Counted from the first letter of the stretch, positions 26,756 through 36,380 are shown. The stretch is DNA of 64,000 nt from JAGVSV01 sp040766135 (GCA_040766135.1 JAXGRA010000003.1:62001-126000), one strand, 5' to 3'. The notes: generated by a model from the sequence alone, not told the origin. Translations and numbers: made by a program.

Positions 26756-27739
26756 ATGCATGCGATTCTGGTTGGCGATGACGGCAAACTTCACTGGAGC
26801 GTTGTTCCGGATCCGCAGCCCAGGGATGATGAGGTGCTGCTTGAAATACATGCAGCGGCGCTGAACCGCGCTGATCTGCTGCAAAGGGCGGGGCAATATC
26901 CGCCGCCTGACGGCTGGCCGGAGTGGTTCGGGCTGGAAGCGGCGGGCGTTATCAAAGCCATGGGTCCCAAAGTTACAGCGGAGGGCAAATGGCGCGTGGG
27001 CGATGAAGTCTGTGCGCTGCTGGGCGGCGGCGGATATGCTGAATATGTGGCCGTCCCCTCCGGCATGCTGATGCCCATCCCCAGGGGGCTGAATATGATA
27101 GAAGCGGCGTCGCTCCCCGAAGTCTTTGGCGCGGCATGTTTGTTTTTGTTTTATGATGGCAATTTACAAAAAGAGGAAACGCTGCTGATGCAGGCAGGCG
27201 CCAGCGGCCTTGCCAGCGCAGTAATCCCCGTGGCCAAGGCCTATGGGGCGCGCGTAATCACCACCGTGGTTTCGGAGGAGCAGGCCGAGGCGATCGCATA
27301 TTTGAAGGCAGATATGGTTGTGAACACCTCCCGGCAAAAGTTGGCCGATGTCCTGAAGGCGGAATTAGAAGCCGGCCGCGGGGTGGACATTGCTGTCGAT
27401 TGCCTTGGCGATGCCCCGGTTGGCGAATGCCTGCCATATATGAACGTGGGCGGCCGGTGGATCATGATTGCCACGCTGGCCGGGGATTTTGCCAACATCG
27501 ACCTGCGCAGCATGTACGTGCGCCGCACACAACTGATCGGGACGACGCTCAGAAGCCGCACGCCGGAGCAAAAGGCCGATATCCTTGGCCGCATGGTGCA
27601 GGAGATTTGGCCCATGCTGGAAAACGGCAGCATCCGCCCTGCAATTTACAAGGTGCTGCCCATCCAGGAAGCCGAGGAAGCGCAGGCCATCATGGCTTCG
27701 GGTAGGCACGTGGGCAAAATTGTGTTGAAGGTGCGTTGA
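26756..27739 (+). CDS. Zinc-free quinone oxidoreductase-type (MDR) dehydrogenase
   Basis: A 327-residue medium-chain dehydrogenase of the quinone oxidoreductase/PIG3 type. It has the GroES-like N-terminal domain with LNRADLLQRAGQYPPP and GLEAAGVI, then a Rossmann domain (about 120-270) with MQAGASGLASAVIPVAK, the NADPH-binding loop region, and the C-terminal GRHVGKIVL. No zinc-ligand set is evident. It would reduce quinones or enals, or act on an intermediate of the cluster pathway. First gene of the rightward cluster, next to the AraC regulator. Confidence 0.85.
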   Translation: MHAILVGDDGKLHWSVVPDPQPRDDEVLLEIHAAALNRADLLQRAGQYPPPDGWPEWFGLEAAGVIKAMGPKVTAEGKWRVGDEVCALLGGGGYAEYVAVPSGMLMPIPRGLNMIEAASLPEVFGAACLFLFYDGNLQKEETLLMQAGASGLASAVIPVAKAYGARVITTVVSEEQAEAIAYLKADMVVNTSRQKLADVLKAELEAGRGVDIAVDCLGDAPVGECLPYMNVGGRWIMIATLAGDFANIDLRSMYVRRTQLIGTTLRSRTPEQKADILGRMVQEIWPMLENGSIRPAIYKVLPIQEAEEAQAIMASGRHVGKIVLKVR

Positions 27740-27814
27740 TTCAGTAAAGATGATCCAAGATAAAAACCATCGGGACTTGACCGAAAAGAAATTTCTTAAA
27801 GAAGGTGATAGGCA

Positions 27815-28591
27815 TTGAAACGACCCTCTTTTTTGAACCTGCCGAAACCGATTGTTGCCTGCATTCTGTCAGAGCGGACAATTGCAGACGCGGTGGCCAC
27901 CATCAAAAACGGCGAGTTTGAGGGAGCGCCGGCGTTCGCCGTGCATATGGAAGCGCTTGGGAAAGCCAATCTCACGGATGAGAACCTCCTCCGCATCATC
28001 CAGGCGACAAAACGCCCGGTGATGATGCTGCACTATCGCCCCAACCCGTGCCCATTCACGGAGGAGGAGCGGGTGGAATTATTGCTGCGCTGCGCAAAGC
28101 ATGGGGCGGCGGCCATTGACTTTACCGCCGATACCTTTGACCCTTCGCCGATGGAGTTTTCGGACAAGCCGGACGCCGTCGACAAGCAAAGGAGCGCCAT
28201 CGACCAGGCGCATGCCTTTGGCGCGGAGGTTGTTATGTCCTCCCATATCTATGAGCCCCGGACATGTGAGCAGGTGCTGGAGCAGATGAAAGCCGTGGAA
28301 AAGCGGGGCGTGGATTTTGCCAAGGTTGTGACGATTACCGATACGGAAGAGGATTTCCTAGAAGCGGTAAAGACAACGTTGGCGCTGCGCCGGGAGATGA
28401 AAACCCCCTTCATCCACCTTTGCGGCGGGAAGTTCGGGCTGGCGCATCGGTTTTTAAGTCCCAAGTTAGGCAACGCGGTGACGTTCTGCGTCAGCCGCTA
28501 TACGGAGTGTTTCACCACCATACAGCCCCACCTGACAAATATGCTGACGGTGCTGGACAAAAACCCCTGGCACATTGATTTGTACGAGTAA
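27815..28591 (+). CDS. Diverged type I 3-dehydroquinate-dehydratase-like enzyme
   Basis: A 258-residue beta/alpha-barrel protein resembling AroD. The Schiff-base Lys (K170 in RGVDFAK) and the general-base His (H144 in VVMSSHIYEP) are conserved, as are the Arg in LHYRPN (R75) and the Arg in LAHRFLS (R212). Compared from memory with E. coli AroD, the Glu-Trp-Arg substrate motif is replaced around FAVHMEAL, and the active-site Glu of Ile-Asp-Leu-Glu is replaced by Thr (IDFTADTF). It may dehydrate a relative of dehydroquinate. A TTG start at 27815 follows AGAAGGTGATA. The context is catabolic, with two SDRs and an importer, not aromatic biosynthesis. Confidence 0.7.
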   Translation: MKRPSFLNLPKPIVACILSERTIADAVATIKNGEFEGAPAFAVHMEALGKANLTDENLLRIIQATKRPVMMLHYRPNPCPFTEEERVELLLRCAKHGAAAIDFTADTFDPSPMEFSDKPDAVDKQRSAIDQAHAFGAEVVMSSHIYEPRTCEQVLEQMKAVEKRGVDFAKVVTITDTEEDFLEAVKTTLALRREMKTPFIHLCGGKFGLAHRFLSPKLGNAVTFCVSRYTECFTTIQPHLTNMLTVLDKNPWHIDLYE

Positions 28592-28603
28592 AGGAGCAAA
28601 GCA

Positions 28604-29353
28604 ATGAACATGCGTTTTCAAGGCCGCACGGCGATCATCACCGGCTCTGCTTCCGGCATGGGGCTGGTGGCTTCGCAGGAGATGGCCAAGGAAGGTGCGG
28701 TCATCTACATGGTGGACATCAACGAGGAGCGCCTGCGCCAGGCGGCGCAGGACATTTGCAGCCATGGCGGCCAGGCGGTGCCCTGCGTTTGCGACATCCG
28801 CGATTATGAGCAGATCCAGGCCGTTGTAAAGCAGTGCATGGACGAACAGGGCCATGTGGATATCGTAATCAACTTTGCCGGCGGTTTCCCGGCCAGGATG
28901 TGCGGCCTGACAGACGGGGCCTTTATCCGCACGCCGCTGGAGGTGCTGGATTGGGGCATACAGGTCAACTTCCGCGCGCCGATGCTGTTTGCACGTTCGG
29001 TGATGGAACACATGATGAACCAGAAGCGCGGCGTGATTATCAACATCGGCTCCATTGACGGCGTGACCGGCGGCGCTGTGGACTATGCCGCTGAAAAGAG
29101 CGGCATTTGCGAAGGGCTGACCAAAGCCCTGGCGCGCATCGGCGCGCCCTATGGCGTGCGATGCTGCAGCGTTTCCCCCGGCCCGGTGCTGACCCGTCCA
29201 AACATGAGCAGCATGAAAACCGCACTGGGGCGCGCCGCCGAGCCCATCGAGATTGTCAAACTGGTTATGTACCTTTGCTCGGATGACGCAGCATTTATTA
29301 CCGGCACCCATTATCTGATCGATGGCGGTCGTGCGTTGCTTAATAACGCCTGA
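28604..29353 (+). CDS. Short-chain dehydrogenase/reductase (first of cluster)
   Basis: A 249-residue classical SDR. NAD(P)-binding TGSASGMGLVASQ lies at the N-terminus, NFAGG replaces the usual NNAG, the catalytic set is Ser in GSIDG, Tyr in VDYAAEKSG and Lys four residues later, and SPGPVLTRPN and GTHYLIDGG close the fold. It begins 12 bp after the dehydroquinase-like gene, so the two are in one operon and probably act on the same alicyclic compound, such as a quinate or shikimate relative. The substrate is inferred. Confidence 0.85.
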   Translation: MNMRFQGRTAIITGSASGMGLVASQEMAKEGAVIYMVDINEERLRQAAQDICSHGGQAVPCVCDIRDYEQIQAVVKQCMDEQGHVDIVINFAGGFPARMCGLTDGAFIRTPLEVLDWGIQVNFRAPMLFARSVMEHMMNQKRGVIINIGSIDGVTGGAVDYAAEKSGICEGLTKALARIGAPYGVRCCSVSPGPVLTRPNMSSMKTALGRAAEPIEIVKLVMYLCSDDAAFITGTHYLIDGGRALLNNA

Positions 29354-29430
29354 TCCACGATATAAACACGGACATAGAAAGGAGTGAGCAACCCCCATTG
29401 CTATGAGGAATCGGAACCTGAATCCTCAAA

Positions 29431-29480
29431 AGAAAAGGAGACTACCCATGTATCAAACAAAGGAAAGGAGACTACCCATG
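29431..29480 (+). repeat. Duplicated ribosome-binding site and start codon
   Basis: AGAAAAGGAGACTACCCATG (29431-29450) is repeated as AGGAAAGGAGACTACCCATG (29461-29480) with one difference at a 30-bp interval. The two ATGs are in frame, ten codons apart, so the binding protein can be started at either. Confidence 0.85.
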
Positions 29481-31136
29481 CGTAAACTACTTGCTGTCCT
29501 ACTGGCCCTGCTGTTGTTGGCCCCAAGCGCCTTTGCCGTTACGTTAAGCGAGCCAGGCGTGCTTCCGCTAACCGAGGACGATGTGACCATCACCATTGGT
29601 CTTGTGCAGAGCCCGCTGACCACCGACTACGATGACAACTATCTGACCAAACTCATCGAGGAAAGAACCGGCGTCAACTTAGAGTTCTTCTTCTTCCCTT
29701 CTGGTAACGAGGCCGGGCAGAAATTCTCCATGATGACAGCCAGCGGCGAAAAACTGCCCGACATTGTCATACTGGGGTTGACGGATGCAGAGCGTTACAC
29801 TTATGGCTCCTCCGGCTACTTTATCCCGCTGAATGACTACATGGAGAAGGACGCATACTTCTGGAATCAGTCCATGGATACGTGGGCCACGCCCAAGCAG
29901 AAGGAAGACGTGATGAAGTATGCCTATTCGTTCGATGGCAACATCTATGGCTATCCCCAGTTCTACTGCGACCCTGCCGATGCTGTTGCCCTGTACATGA
30001 CCATCAACAAAAAATGGCTGGACAATCTTGGCCTGGAAGTGCCCACCACCACGGATGAACTGTACACCGTGCTCAAAGCCTTTAAGGAGCAGGATGCCAA
30101 CGGAAACGGCGACCTTAACGATGAAATCCCGCTGATTGGCCATACCGGCTGGGGCGGAAACGTGGTTACCTTTCTGATGAACTCCTTTACCTACTATGCC
30201 TATGACAGTATGTTTGGCTACCAACTCAATGTAGAGGACGGGAAACTAAGCGCTCCGTTCATTACGGAAGAGTTCCGCGATGGCCTGCGGTTCTGCCGCA
30301 AATTAGTAGCAGAAGGGCTGCTTTCGGAGCTGAGCTTTTCCCAGACCGATGCTGAAATGCGTGCCATGATGCAGGCGCCTGCGGATCAGGACAGCATCGT
30401 CGGCGTGCTGGTAGGGCATCCTTCCCCGATGTTCGGCACCGACGTGCCCCGCGTGTTGGACTATGTGGGCATCCCCTCGCTGACGGGGCCTGAAGGTGTC
30501 AATTGGGCGCCTTTCGGTATGCAAATCGGCAATTACAATGTGTACATAACCGCTGATTGCGAGCATCCTGATGTGGCTTTCCGTCTGATTGATGCAATTG
30601 CGGAAACTGACCTGAGCCTGTCCATGCGCTTTGGCGAGAAGGATGTCAACTGGCGGTATGCCGAAGGCGATAGCCGCTATATGGGCATTGGCGAACAGTA
30701 CAAGGCCACCTATGAGCAGAACTTCAACCCGGATATCCCCGTGCCATGGACGACCGAAAACAACACGATCTGGCACGCAAACGCGCTGAACATGCTGCCC
30801 CCCATGCTGATGGGCGGCAACCTGCTGAAGCCTTTCCCCAACGAATATCATGAGTATAAGCTGGGCGGGCTGTGCTACGATGTGTTCCCCCACCGCTATA
30901 ATTTGCACCCTGCCGAGATGCCCATGAAGGTCACCTTTAATGAAGAAGAGACCGACCTCATCAACGACATCCGGGCTACCATCCAGAGCTATGTCAACGA
31001 GTCGATTACCCGCTTCGTGCTGGGAGATCTGGACATTGAGAAGGATTGGGATGGATACCTGCGCGAGCTGGATACCATGGGCCTGGCGCAATACATGGAA
31101 ACCTCTCAGACTGCTTACGACCGTACCAACAAATAA
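29478..31136 (+). CDS. Extracellular solute-binding protein, Lpl-type ABC importer
   Basis: A 552-residue binding protein. From the second ATG it has a signal peptide, RKLLAVLLALLLLAPSAFA, cut before Val; there is no lipobox cysteine, so it may be released or held otherwise. The mature part fits family 1 solute-binding proteins of the large LplA type: ITIGLVQSP, an EERTGVNLE strand, KLPDIVILG and long hinge segments. The two permease genes follow directly. The neighbours suggest an alicyclic acid or glycoside ligand. An in-frame ATG at 29448 with an identical binding site would add ten residues before the signal peptide. Confidence 0.85.
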   Translation: MRKLLAVLLALLLLAPSAFAVTLSEPGVLPLTEDDVTITIGLVQSPLTTDYDDNYLTKLIEERTGVNLEFFFFPSGNEAGQKFSMMTASGEKLPDIVILGLTDAERYTYGSSGYFIPLNDYMEKDAYFWNQSMDTWATPKQKEDVMKYAYSFDGNIYGYPQFYCDPADAVALYMTINKKWLDNLGLEVPTTTDELYTVLKAFKEQDANGNGDLNDEIPLIGHTGWGGNVVTFLMNSFTYYAYDSMFGYQLNVEDGKLSAPFITEEFRDGLRFCRKLVAEGLLSELSFSQTDAEMRAMMQAPADQDSIVGVLVGHPSPMFGTDVPRVLDYVGIPSLTGPEGVNWAPFGMQIGNYNVYITADCEHPDVAFRLIDAIAETDLSLSMRFGEKDVNWRYAEGDSRYMGIGEQYKATYEQNFNPDIPVPWTTENNTIWHANALNMLPPMLMGGNLLKPFPNEYHEYKLGGLCYDVFPHRYNLHPAEMPMKVTFNEEETDLINDIRATIQSYVNESITRFVLGDLDIEKDWDGYLRELDTMGLAQYMETSQTAYDRTNK

Positions 31137-31202
31137 TGAACCTTTGGGCGGGGAAGGGCCTTTCTTCCCCGTCCATTCCTTTTCGGAAAAGGAGTGTTTC
31201 GG

Positions 31203-32138
31203 ATGCAAAAGAAACTTTCCGCCTTTGGCTTTAAGTGCAGGGAGCGCTGGCAGTTGTTCCTCTTTCTGATGCCGGCCGTCATTATCGTCCTGCTGTTTAA
31301 CTACTGGCCCATGGTGGGCGCACAGATTGCCTTCCGCAATTATCAGCCCCGGGCAGGTATCTGGAACAGCCCATGGGTCGGCCTGAAGCACTTTACCAAG
31401 TTTTTTAACTCCTATCAGTTTGAACGCGTGCTGGGCAACACACTGGCGCTTTCGGTATATAGTATGGTTGTGAATTTCCCGCTGTCTATCATTATGGCGC
31501 TGGCCATTAACCTGGTGCGCAACGCGAAGTTCAAAAAGACCGTGCAAACCATTTCCTATATGCCCCATTTTATCTCCATGGTGGTGCTGGTGGGCATGAT
31601 CAATCAAATGCTCAGCCCCGTAGTGGGGCTGTATGGGAACATTTACAGAATGTTTTTCGGCTCCGGTTATCCGCCTGATATCATGACAAAAAATGCAGCG
31701 TTCCGCCATCTGTATGTCTGGTCGGGCGTCTGGCAAAACTTGGGATGGAATACCATCATCTACATCGCAGCGCTATCCTCGGTGGATCTGGAACTGCACG
31801 AAGCTGCGCAGCTTGATGGCGCAAGCCGCTGGAAGCGCATCATCTATATCGATTTTCCGGTGCTGCTGCCCACGGCGGCCATCATGCTGATTTTGAATGC
31901 GGGCAGCATCATGAGTGTTGGCTTTGAGAAAGCCTATTTGATGCAGAACAATGCGAACCTGGCCAGCTCCGAGGTTATTGCTACCTATATTTACAAAACT
32001 GGTATGAGCAGCGGAACAACCCAGTTTTCCTATGCCACGGCCATTGGTCTGTTTAATTCCGTTGTCAACTGCCTGATGCTGCTGATTTTTAATAAGCTGG
32101 CAGACAAGATCGGCGATGGCGGCTTTGGGCTGTTCTAA
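31203..32138 (+). CDS. ABC importer permease, LplB type
   Basis: A 311-residue permease with six membrane helices and the ATPase-contact loop HEAAQLDGASRWKRIIYIDFP (EAA motif near 200). It starts LFLFLMPAVIIVLLFNYWPM in the first helix as is usual for LplB proteins. The ATG at 31203 follows AAAAGGAG. It pairs with the LplC-type protein 9 bp downstream and the binding protein upstream. No ATPase gene is present in the cluster, so a shared MsmX-type ATPase elsewhere is probably used. Confidence 0.88.
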   Translation: MQKKLSAFGFKCRERWQLFLFLMPAVIIVLLFNYWPMVGAQIAFRNYQPRAGIWNSPWVGLKHFTKFFNSYQFERVLGNTLALSVYSMVVNFPLSIIMALAINLVRNAKFKKTVQTISYMPHFISMVVLVGMINQMLSPVVGLYGNIYRMFFGSGYPPDIMTKNAAFRHLYVWSGVWQNLGWNTIIYIAALSSVDLELHEAAQLDGASRWKRIIYIDFPVLLPTAAIMLILNAGSIMSVGFEKAYLMQNNANLASSEVIATYIYKTGMSSGTTQFSYATAIGLFNSVVNCLMLLIFNKLADKIGDGGFGLF

Positions 32139-32147
32139 GGAGGACGT

Positions 32148-33068
32148 ATGGCAAAGAATAACAAAAGTATTCTGGGAAGCAGCGCTATCCGCGATCCGCG
32201 GGAGGACAGGATTCTCTATGGCGTGGTGACGGTTGTTTTGCTGCTGTTTATCATCGTTGTGGCCTACCCGCTGATTTATGTGCTCTCCTCCTCCTTTTCC
32301 TCCGGCACAGCGGTCAGCACAGGGCGAGTAATCCTCTGGCCGGTGGATTTCAGCCTAGAAGGCTATAGGACGGTATTTGCGCATAAATTGATTGGAATAG
32401 CCTATCGCAACACCATTTTTTATACCGTTGCAGGCACGCTTATCAATGTTGTTGTTACGGTGATGTGCGCCTATCCCTTGTCGCGAAATGATTTCCCGAT
32501 GCGCAGGTTTTTTATGCTGTTTTTCTTGGTTACGATGTTTTTTTCGGGCGGCATGATTCCAACCTACATGGTTGTTGCGCGGCTGAAAATGACGAATACG
32601 ATCTGGGCCATGCTGCTGCCCGGCGCAATTTCTGTGTACAACATGGTGCTGGTGCGCACGTTTATCAAAAACAGCATACCAAACGAACTGTTGGAATGCT
32701 CCAAAATTGACGGCTGCTCGGACGCCTGGTATTTTCTGCTTATCCTGCTTCCGCTGTCCAAGCCGGTCATTGCGGTCATTACGTTGTACTATGCCGTTGG
32801 CCATTGGAATGCTTATTTCAGCGCCATGATGTACTTGAATGATCAGAATTTGTATCCGCTGCAAATCATCCTGCGTCAAATCCTGGTCGCCAATCAAATC
32901 AACCTGAATGACTTGGTCGATGTAGAAGCCATGGTGGCCAAGCAGGGCCTTGCGGATATCCTGAAATTTGCGTTGATTGTTGTTTCCACAGCGCCCATCC
33001 TGTGCGTGTATCCCTTTATCCAGCGCTACTTCATCAAGGGCGTGATGATCGGCGCGGTCAAGGGTTGA
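32148..33068 (+). CDS. ABC importer permease, LplC type
   Basis: A 306-residue permease with six helices; the EAA-type loop is ELLECSKIDGCSDAWYFLLI near 180-200, and it ends RYFIKGVMIGAVKG, a typical end for LplC/YtcP-type carbohydrate permeases. GGAGG precedes the ATG. It forms the channel with the LplB-type partner. Followed by a second SDR gene 34 bp downstream, which keeps the importer inside the catabolic operon. Confidence 0.88.
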   Translation: MAKNNKSILGSSAIRDPREDRILYGVVTVVLLLFIIVVAYPLIYVLSSSFSSGTAVSTGRVILWPVDFSLEGYRTVFAHKLIGIAYRNTIFYTVAGTLINVVVTVMCAYPLSRNDFPMRRFFMLFFLVTMFFSGGMIPTYMVVARLKMTNTIWAMLLPGAISVYNMVLVRTFIKNSIPNELLECSKIDGCSDAWYFLLILLPLSKPVIAVITLYYAVGHWNAYFSAMMYLNDQNLYPLQIILRQILVANQINLNDLVDVEAMVAKQGLADILKFALIVVSTAPILCVYPFIQRYFIKGVMIGAVKG

Positions 33069-33102
33069 TGCTTTGCAATTGTAAAGATGGGGGGGAATAT
33101 AA

Positions 33103-33834
33103 ATGCGATTTAAAAACCGCGTTGCCATTGTAACCGGGGCGGCAGCGGGGATTGGCAAAGCGGTTGCCGCCCACTTGGCCAGAGAAGGCGCCCAGGTAGT
33201 TGCGGTGGATTATGATGCCCAGGCGCTGGCACAACTGGTGCAGGAATTTTCCTGCAACGGGTGGGAAGTCACAGACTTTGTGGGCGATGTCAGCAATGAA
33301 GCGCGGGTGCAGGCCATCGTACAACAGGTACAAAACATCCACGGGCGCATAGATATCCTTGTTAATAACGCAGGTATCTGGCGCGAGAACTTCGGCGAAT
33401 TTGCGCAGTCGGACAGCGCCGTGTGGCGCAAGAAAATAGATATCAACATTTTGGGGACGATGTATTTTACCCGTGCGGTCATCAACGGCATGCTAAACCA
33501 GCGATATGGGCGGATCATAAATGTTGCGTCCGTTGCAGGCGTGTACGGAATCCGTACCATGGCGGATTATTCCATGACAAAGGGAGCGATCATTGCGTTT
33601 ACCGTTGCACTGGCCAAAGAGGTGGCGGAACATCATGTGACGGTAAACGCAGTTTCTCCGGGCAACATTCTTTCAGATCCAATAAGAGAAAAGAACAATA
33701 CGCACCTATCCTACATGCGCAGATCCGGCACAACCGATGAATGCGCAAACGTAATTTGCTTCCTGGCAAGCGAAGAAGCAAGCTATGTGTCCGGCCAGAA
33801 TTATCTGGTGGACGGGTGCAGGGCTGCGATATAA
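33103..33834 (+). CDS. Short-chain dehydrogenase/reductase (second of cluster)
   Basis: A 243-residue classical SDR. TGAAAGIGKAVA binds NAD(P), NNAGIW is the structural Asn motif, and catalytic residues are Ser in NVASVAG, Tyr in ADYSMTKG and the following Lys. SPGNIL and SGQNYLVDG complete the signature. GGGGGG lies near the start. It ends the rightward cluster and is only 13 bp from the end of the convergent M20 gene; no clear terminator is seen. It is distinct from the SDR at 28604 and probably catalyses another redox step of the same pathway. Confidence 0.85.
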   Translation: MRFKNRVAIVTGAAAGIGKAVAAHLAREGAQVVAVDYDAQALAQLVQEFSCNGWEVTDFVGDVSNEARVQAIVQQVQNIHGRIDILVNNAGIWRENFGEFAQSDSAVWRKKIDINILGTMYFTRAVINGMLNQRYGRIINVASVAGVYGIRTMADYSMTKGAIIAFTVALAKEVAEHHVTVNAVSPGNILSDPIREKNNTHLSYMRRSGTTDECANVICFLASEEASYVSGQNYLVDGCRAAI

Positions 33835-33847
33835 TCCTGCTAAAACC

Positions 33848-34948
33848 CTACCCCAGCAACTTCTTCATCAATAGCACAGCCAACCTCAACTGTTTATCCA
33901 CCCTGGTCAAATCTGCATATTCCTCGGTGGTATGCATACCGCCGCCTTCCATGCCCAGGCCGTCCAGCACCGGGATGTTGGCCTGCGCGGCGAAGGCGAT
34001 GTCGCTGGCACCGCCGGTGGCCACCAGATGGGGCGACAGCCCCAGCGATTGGCCGATTTCCTTGGCGGTTTCAAACAGTTGCAGGCTGGCCTCGGTGGCC
34101 GGGCAGGGCGGGTGGCTGTCCGGGAAGGTCAGCGTGGTGTTGGCACCAGGCAGCGCGGGCGCGGCGCAGATGTCCTGGATGGCCTGATGCAGGCGCTCCA
34201 ATTCCGCCGGATCCCAGGAGCGTACCTCGCCATACGCATAGGCGGTGGGGGCCAGCACGTTGTCGGCCGTGCCGCCGCTGATGACGCCGATGTTGACGGA
34301 AATGTCCTTGCTCTTGTCCTGCAGCTCGTATAGGCGGTTGAGTTTAACAATGAGCTCCTGGATGGCGCTGCCGCCTTTTTTATAGTCCGCGCCGGCATGG
34401 CCGCCTACGCCGGTGGCGTGCACCTGAAAGGCGGTGACGCCCTTGCGCTGCACCGACCAGGCACCGTTGTGGCCGGGCTCAAAGCTCAGTGCTGCAAAGG
34501 ATTGCCTGGCATTTTCTACAATATGCCCCCGGCTTTCACCGGTGCCGACCTCTTCATCGGCGTTAAGCACGCATACCACCGAAAACTTAGTTCCGTCCAC
34601 CTGGGGCAGCACTTCTTTGAGGGCGTGCACCATGATCGCCAGGCCGCCCTTCATGTCCACAATGCCGGAGCCCGTTGCGCGCTGTTCATCCACCAGCTGG
34701 AAAGGCTGGGAGATATTTTCGGGGAACACCGTGTCATAGTGCCCCATCAGCATCAGCTGCCGGGGGCCGCTGCCCCACTTGGCCACCAGCGTGGGGCCAA
34801 ACCGCTTCCCCTCGTGGGCGGTTACCTGCATGCCCAGTGCCTGCAGGTCGCACGTCAGCTGTTCGGCCATGCGGGCACACAGATGCTTGTCATAGCTCCC
34901 CGAGGGCAGGTTGACATATGTTTTGAGCGTTTCAAGTACCGGTTTCAT
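33848..34948 (-). CDS. M20 family peptidase, carboxypeptidase G2-like
   Basis: A 366-residue M20 metallopeptidase. Metal ligands are visible in GHYDTVF, SGIVDMKGG, NADEEVGTGES and FEPGHNG, and the late His in GMHTTEEYADL; a dimerisation domain sits at about 175-285. The family includes glutamate carboxypeptidases acting on folate-like or acylated amino acids. It is the last gene of an operon with a polar amino acid importer, 12 bp after its ATPase, so it may release an amino acid from an imported conjugate, or the reverse. Inference from context. Confidence 0.87.
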   Translation of the reverse strand: MKPVLETLKTYVNLPSGSYDKHLCARMAEQLTCDLQALGMQVTAHEGKRFGPTLVAKWGSGPRQLMLMGHYDTVFPENISQPFQLVDEQRATGSGIVDMKGGLAIMVHALKEVLPQVDGTKFSVVCVLNADEEVGTGESRGHIVENARQSFAALSFEPGHNGAWSVQRKGVTAFQVHATGVGGHAGADYKKGGSAIQELIVKLNRLYELQDKSKDISVNIGVISGGTADNVLAPTAYAYGEVRSWDPAELERLHQAIQDICAAPALPGANTTLTFPDSHPPCPATEASLQLFETAKEIGQSLGLSPHLVATGGASDIAFAAQANIPVLDGLGMEGGGMHTTEEYADLTRVDKQLRLAVLLMKKLLG

Positions 34949-34960
34949 AGCTTACTCTCC

Positions 34961-35710
34961 TTACAGCACCTTGCGCAGGAAATCCTGCGTGCGGGGGTTG
35001 GCGGGGGCGGTGAATATCTGGCTGGGCGGCCCTTCCTCGGCGATCAGGCCTTCATCTAAGAAGATCACCCGGTCGGCCACCTCACGGGCGAAGCGCATCT
35101 CGTGCGTGACCACCGCCATGGTCATGCCATTCTCAGCCAGGGCCTTCATGACGTCCAGCACCTCGCCGACCATTTCCGGGTCCAGCGCGCTGGTGGGCTC
35201 GTCAAAAAACAGGATGTCCGGCGACATGGCCAGCGCGCGCACGATGGCCACGCGCTGCTTCTGCCCGCCTGACAGCTGGCTGGGCCAGGCGTCGATCTTG
35301 TCGTACAACCCCACGCGCTTGAGCAGCCGCTCGGCCTCGGCGCGTGCCTCGGCTTTGGACATTTTCAGCACTTGGATGGGGGCCAGCGTGATGTTGTCCA
35401 CCACGTTCAAATGCGGGAACAGATGGAACTGCTGGAACACCATGCCCATCTTGCGGCGCACCTGCGGCAGGTCGCGGTGCCTGGTGTGGGTGATGTCCTG
35501 CCCCTCCAGCAGCACCTGGCCGCCGGAGGGCTTTTCCAGCAGGTTGAGGCTTCTCAGCAGCGTGCTTTTGCCGCTGCCCGAAGGCCCGATGATGACCACC
35601 ACTTCCCCGCGGTATACGTCCATGTCAATGCCATTTAGCACCTTCAACGAACCAAAATGCTTTTGCAGCCCGCGGGTGCTGATGATGGCGTCAGATGCTG
35701 CGGTCGCCAC
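34961..35710 (-). CDS. Polar amino acid ABC importer ATPase (GlnQ-like)
   Basis: A 249-residue ATPase with Walker [17 protein letters not shown] loop [11 protein letters not shown], signature [11 protein letters not shown], Walker [17 protein letters not shown] and the switch His in VTHEM, the exact pattern of the amino acid (PAAT) class. Its start overlaps the permease end by 20 bp, so translation is coupled. It powers uptake through the permease and binding protein encoded upstream. Confidence 0.93.
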   Translation of the reverse strand: MATAASDAIISTRGLQKHFGSLKVLNGIDMDVYRGEVVVIIGPSGSGKSTLLRSLNLLEKPSGGQVLLEGQDITHTRHRDLPQVRRKMGMVFQQFHLFPHLNVVDNITLAPIQVLKMSKAEARAEAERLLKRVGLYDKIDAWPSQLSGGQKQRVAIVRALAMSPDILFFDEPTSALDPEMVGEVLDVMKALAENGMTMAVVTHEMRFAREVADRVIFLDEGLIAEEGPPSQIFTAPANPRTQDFLRKVL

Positions 35711-36380
35711 GGCGCATCCTCCTCTCCCACATGCTGAGCAATGTGGTCACCGCATACGTGAGCACAAAGTACAGCATCGCTGCAATGAGCATGGTTTCGA
35801 TATAGAAAAAGTTGGTGCTGGCCATTTTGTTGGCCTCGTAGGTCAGCTCATACACGCCCACGGCGTACATGATGGAGCTTTCCTTGATGATGGCCACAAA
35901 CTCGTTGCCCATGGCGGGCAGCGCCACCTTGACGGCCTGCGGCAGCACCACAAAGCGCAGCGTCTGCCCGGAGGACAGCCCCAGCGTGGCCGCAGCCTCG
36001 CCCTGGCCCGCGTCAATGGACTGGATGCCGGAGCGGATGATTTCCGCCATGTACGCGCCGGAGTTGATGATCAGCGCGATGTTGCACATGGTCAGCTTGC
36101 TCATCTTGATGCCCAGCAGGCCGGCCACGCTGGGCAATATGCCATACACCATCAGCAATGTCTGTACCAGCAGCGGCGTGCCCCGGATAAAGGCGATGTA
36201 GGCATTCATCAGCCATTGCAGGGGCTTGATGTGGCTGCGGCGCACCAGCGCCACGATCAGCCCCAAAATGGAGCCGAACAGCACCGTTACCATCGCCAGC
36301 TGCAAGGTAATCCCGGCACCCTGCAAAAACACGGGGTACCGGGTGCTCAATATCTCCCATAGTTTGGAAAAATTAATCAT
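35691..36380 (-). CDS. Polar amino acid ABC importer permease
   Basis: A 229-residue HisM/GlnP-type permease with about five helices. It carries [14 protein letters not shown] near the start, [13 protein letters not shown] and the EAA-type loop [25 protein letters not shown]. The ATG at 36380 follows TTGGGAG; a TTG 12 bases earlier is part of that site. Second gene of the leftward importer operon. Confidence 0.9.
   Translation of the reverse strand: MINFSKLWEILSTRYPVFLQGAGITLQLAMVTVLFGSILGLIVALVRRSHIKPLQWLMNAYIAFIRGTPLLVQTLLMVYGILPSVAGLLGIKMSKLTMCNIALIINSGAYMAEIIRSGIQSIDAGQGEAAATLGLSSGQTLRFVVLPQAVKVALPAMGNEFVAIIKESSIMYAVGVYELTYEANKMASTNFFYIETMLIAAMLYFVLTYAVTTLLSMWERRMRRGDRSI

Noticed and set aside
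28466..29398. Minus-strand frame of 310 codons opposite the first SDR
   Set aside because: Antisense shadow of a clear SDR gene; no binding site or recognisable motif.
30303..31736. Long minus-strand frame of 477 codons opposite the solute-binding protein and LplB permease
   Set aside because: It is antisense to two well-supported genes, has a His/Gln-rich composition typical of reversed GC-rich codons, and matches no family.
34911..36362. Plus-strand frame of 483 codons opposite the amino acid importer genes
   Set aside because: Antisense to a well-supported ATPase and permease; composition is that of a reversed GC-rich gene.
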